A stretch of DNA of 64,000 nucleotides from Hydrogenoanaerobacterium saccharovorans. Lineage in GTDB: Bacteria > Bacillota > Clostridia > Oscillospirales > Ruminococcaceae. The notes beneath the pieces are model-generated. The model had not been told where the DNA came from. It ran no database searches and saw nothing but the letters and a program-made list of their open reading frames with translations. A program made the position numbers and the translations under genes. Each line of letters starts with the position of its first letter. Positions within the stretch are counted from its first letter, which is position 1. Below are positions 63,664 through 64,000 of this stretch, piece by piece. The stretch spans positions 1 to 64,000 of the forward strand of contig NZ_JACSNR010000006.1 in the NCBI RefSeq assembly GCF_016901815.1, given 5' to 3'.

Positions 63664-63725
63664 GGGACAAAAATGTCTCATTTCCCACTGCCGCACTTGT
63701 ACCGCACAATCCAGACTGTTACAAT
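63664..63725 (+). promoter_or_regulatory. Second palindrome-promoter unit
   Basis: GGGACA-AAAA-TGTCTC (63664-63679), 17 bases, TTGTAC (63697-63702), 17-base spacer, TACAAT (63720-63725). Both spacings equal those at 59933-59994, and CCCACTGCCG follows both palindromes. Confidence 0.75.
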
Positions 63726-63755
63726 GAATATATTCCAACGATAAGGAGGATTCCC

Positions 63756-64000
63756 ATGGCACAGAGAGACCTCACCCATCTTTCCGCATTTTTGGATCAG
63801 CTCAGGCCACTGATTCCAGAGCCTGCTGCTGCGCAGTTCAATCTCCTGAATATTCTTCAGGTAAGCTCCCGGGAGGTGCCAATCTGCCGGCTGCTGGCAG
63901 CTCTGATGGAACCAAACGGGGCCCATGGGCTGGGAGTTTTCCCGATGCAGCAGTTTCTGACCGATATTCTGGGGCAAAGCTGCCCTCCGGAAGATTTTGA
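63756..64000 (+). CDS. 5' part of a probable PD-(D/E)xK nuclease-superfamily protein
   Basis: ATG with SD AAGGAGG; 81 codons run off the window. FNLLNILQVSSREVPICRLL, LAALMEPNGAHGLGVF follows the N-terminal pattern (S-R-F-L-A-x-L-L-D-P-x-G-x-H-G-x-G) of PDDEXK_4-type nucleases. The catalytic residues lie outside the window, so this is a pattern-level call. Confidence 0.5.
   Translation, partial: MAQRDLTHLSAFLDQLRPLIPEPAAAQFNLLNILQVSSREVPICRLLAALMEPNGAHGLGVFPMQQFLTDILGQSCPPEDF

Overview
The window reads as chromosome of a low-to-mid GC Bacillota, class Clostridia, most likely a gut Oscillospirales relative. The grounds are strong AGGAGG-type ribosome sites, TTGACA/TATAAT-type promoters, MTn4451/Tn916-like mobile-gene families, abundant LxGC lipoproteins and an operon-type purine pathway. 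No species can be named from the sequence alone.

Layout. (1) 590-665 is an intact tRNA-Thr(CGU). Copies of its 3' half recur at 481-501, 16891-16925 and 52101-52145, so this tRNA is an integration hot spot. (2) 736-9052 is a compact defence operon: SNF2-type helicase, HEPN (AbiU2-like) protein, a 94-residue protein, a beta-class DNA methyltransferase (type III Mod-like) and a type III Res-like helicase-nuclease. (3) 9163-16755 is an integrative mobilizable element: small accessory genes, a sigma-like regulator behind a promoter containing a LexA-like box and a structured leader, a RepA-like ATPase, MobC, relaxase with a nested membrane-protein gene, a large serine recombinase, then a Fic gene. 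(4) 17086-17587 is scar tissue (integrase tail joined to a permease remnant). (5) 17948-23108 is the purC-purF-purB-purA operon with a leader peptide and attenuator-like hairpin. (6) 23395-32507 holds a lipoprotein, a 2093-residue surface protein and an adjacent regulator with two DNA-binding domains. (7) 33229-52145 is a decayed conjugative element (excisionase, HTH protein, broken relaxase, broken Mrr nuclease, broken DNA methylase) carrying metal-related cargo: a TetR-ABC-ABC operon, a methyltransferase/HMA/AraC/26-residue peptide/DUF6110-like/P1B-ATPase run that resembles a ferrosome (fez) locus, and a CydDC-like ABC pair. Three AGTTAG-N6-CTAACT-type palindromes precede these transport units and may define one metal-responsive regulon. 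(8) 52577-56850 encodes three consecutive lipoproteins. (9) 57345-64000 has an agmatine deiminase-like enzyme, a WYL regulator and a set of genes (AAA remnant, uncharacterised 234-residue protein, frameshifted rtcB, zinc-motif protein, start of a possible nuclease) of which two promoters carry the same GGGACA-N4-TGTCYC palindrome at exactly the same distance from the -35 box.

The best candidates for an undescribed or under-described system are the iron/ferrosome-like regulon of region 7, the extended type III restriction operon of region 2, and the WYL/GGGACA regulon at the right end. All family assignments come from reading motifs and from memory of protein families; no search was run.
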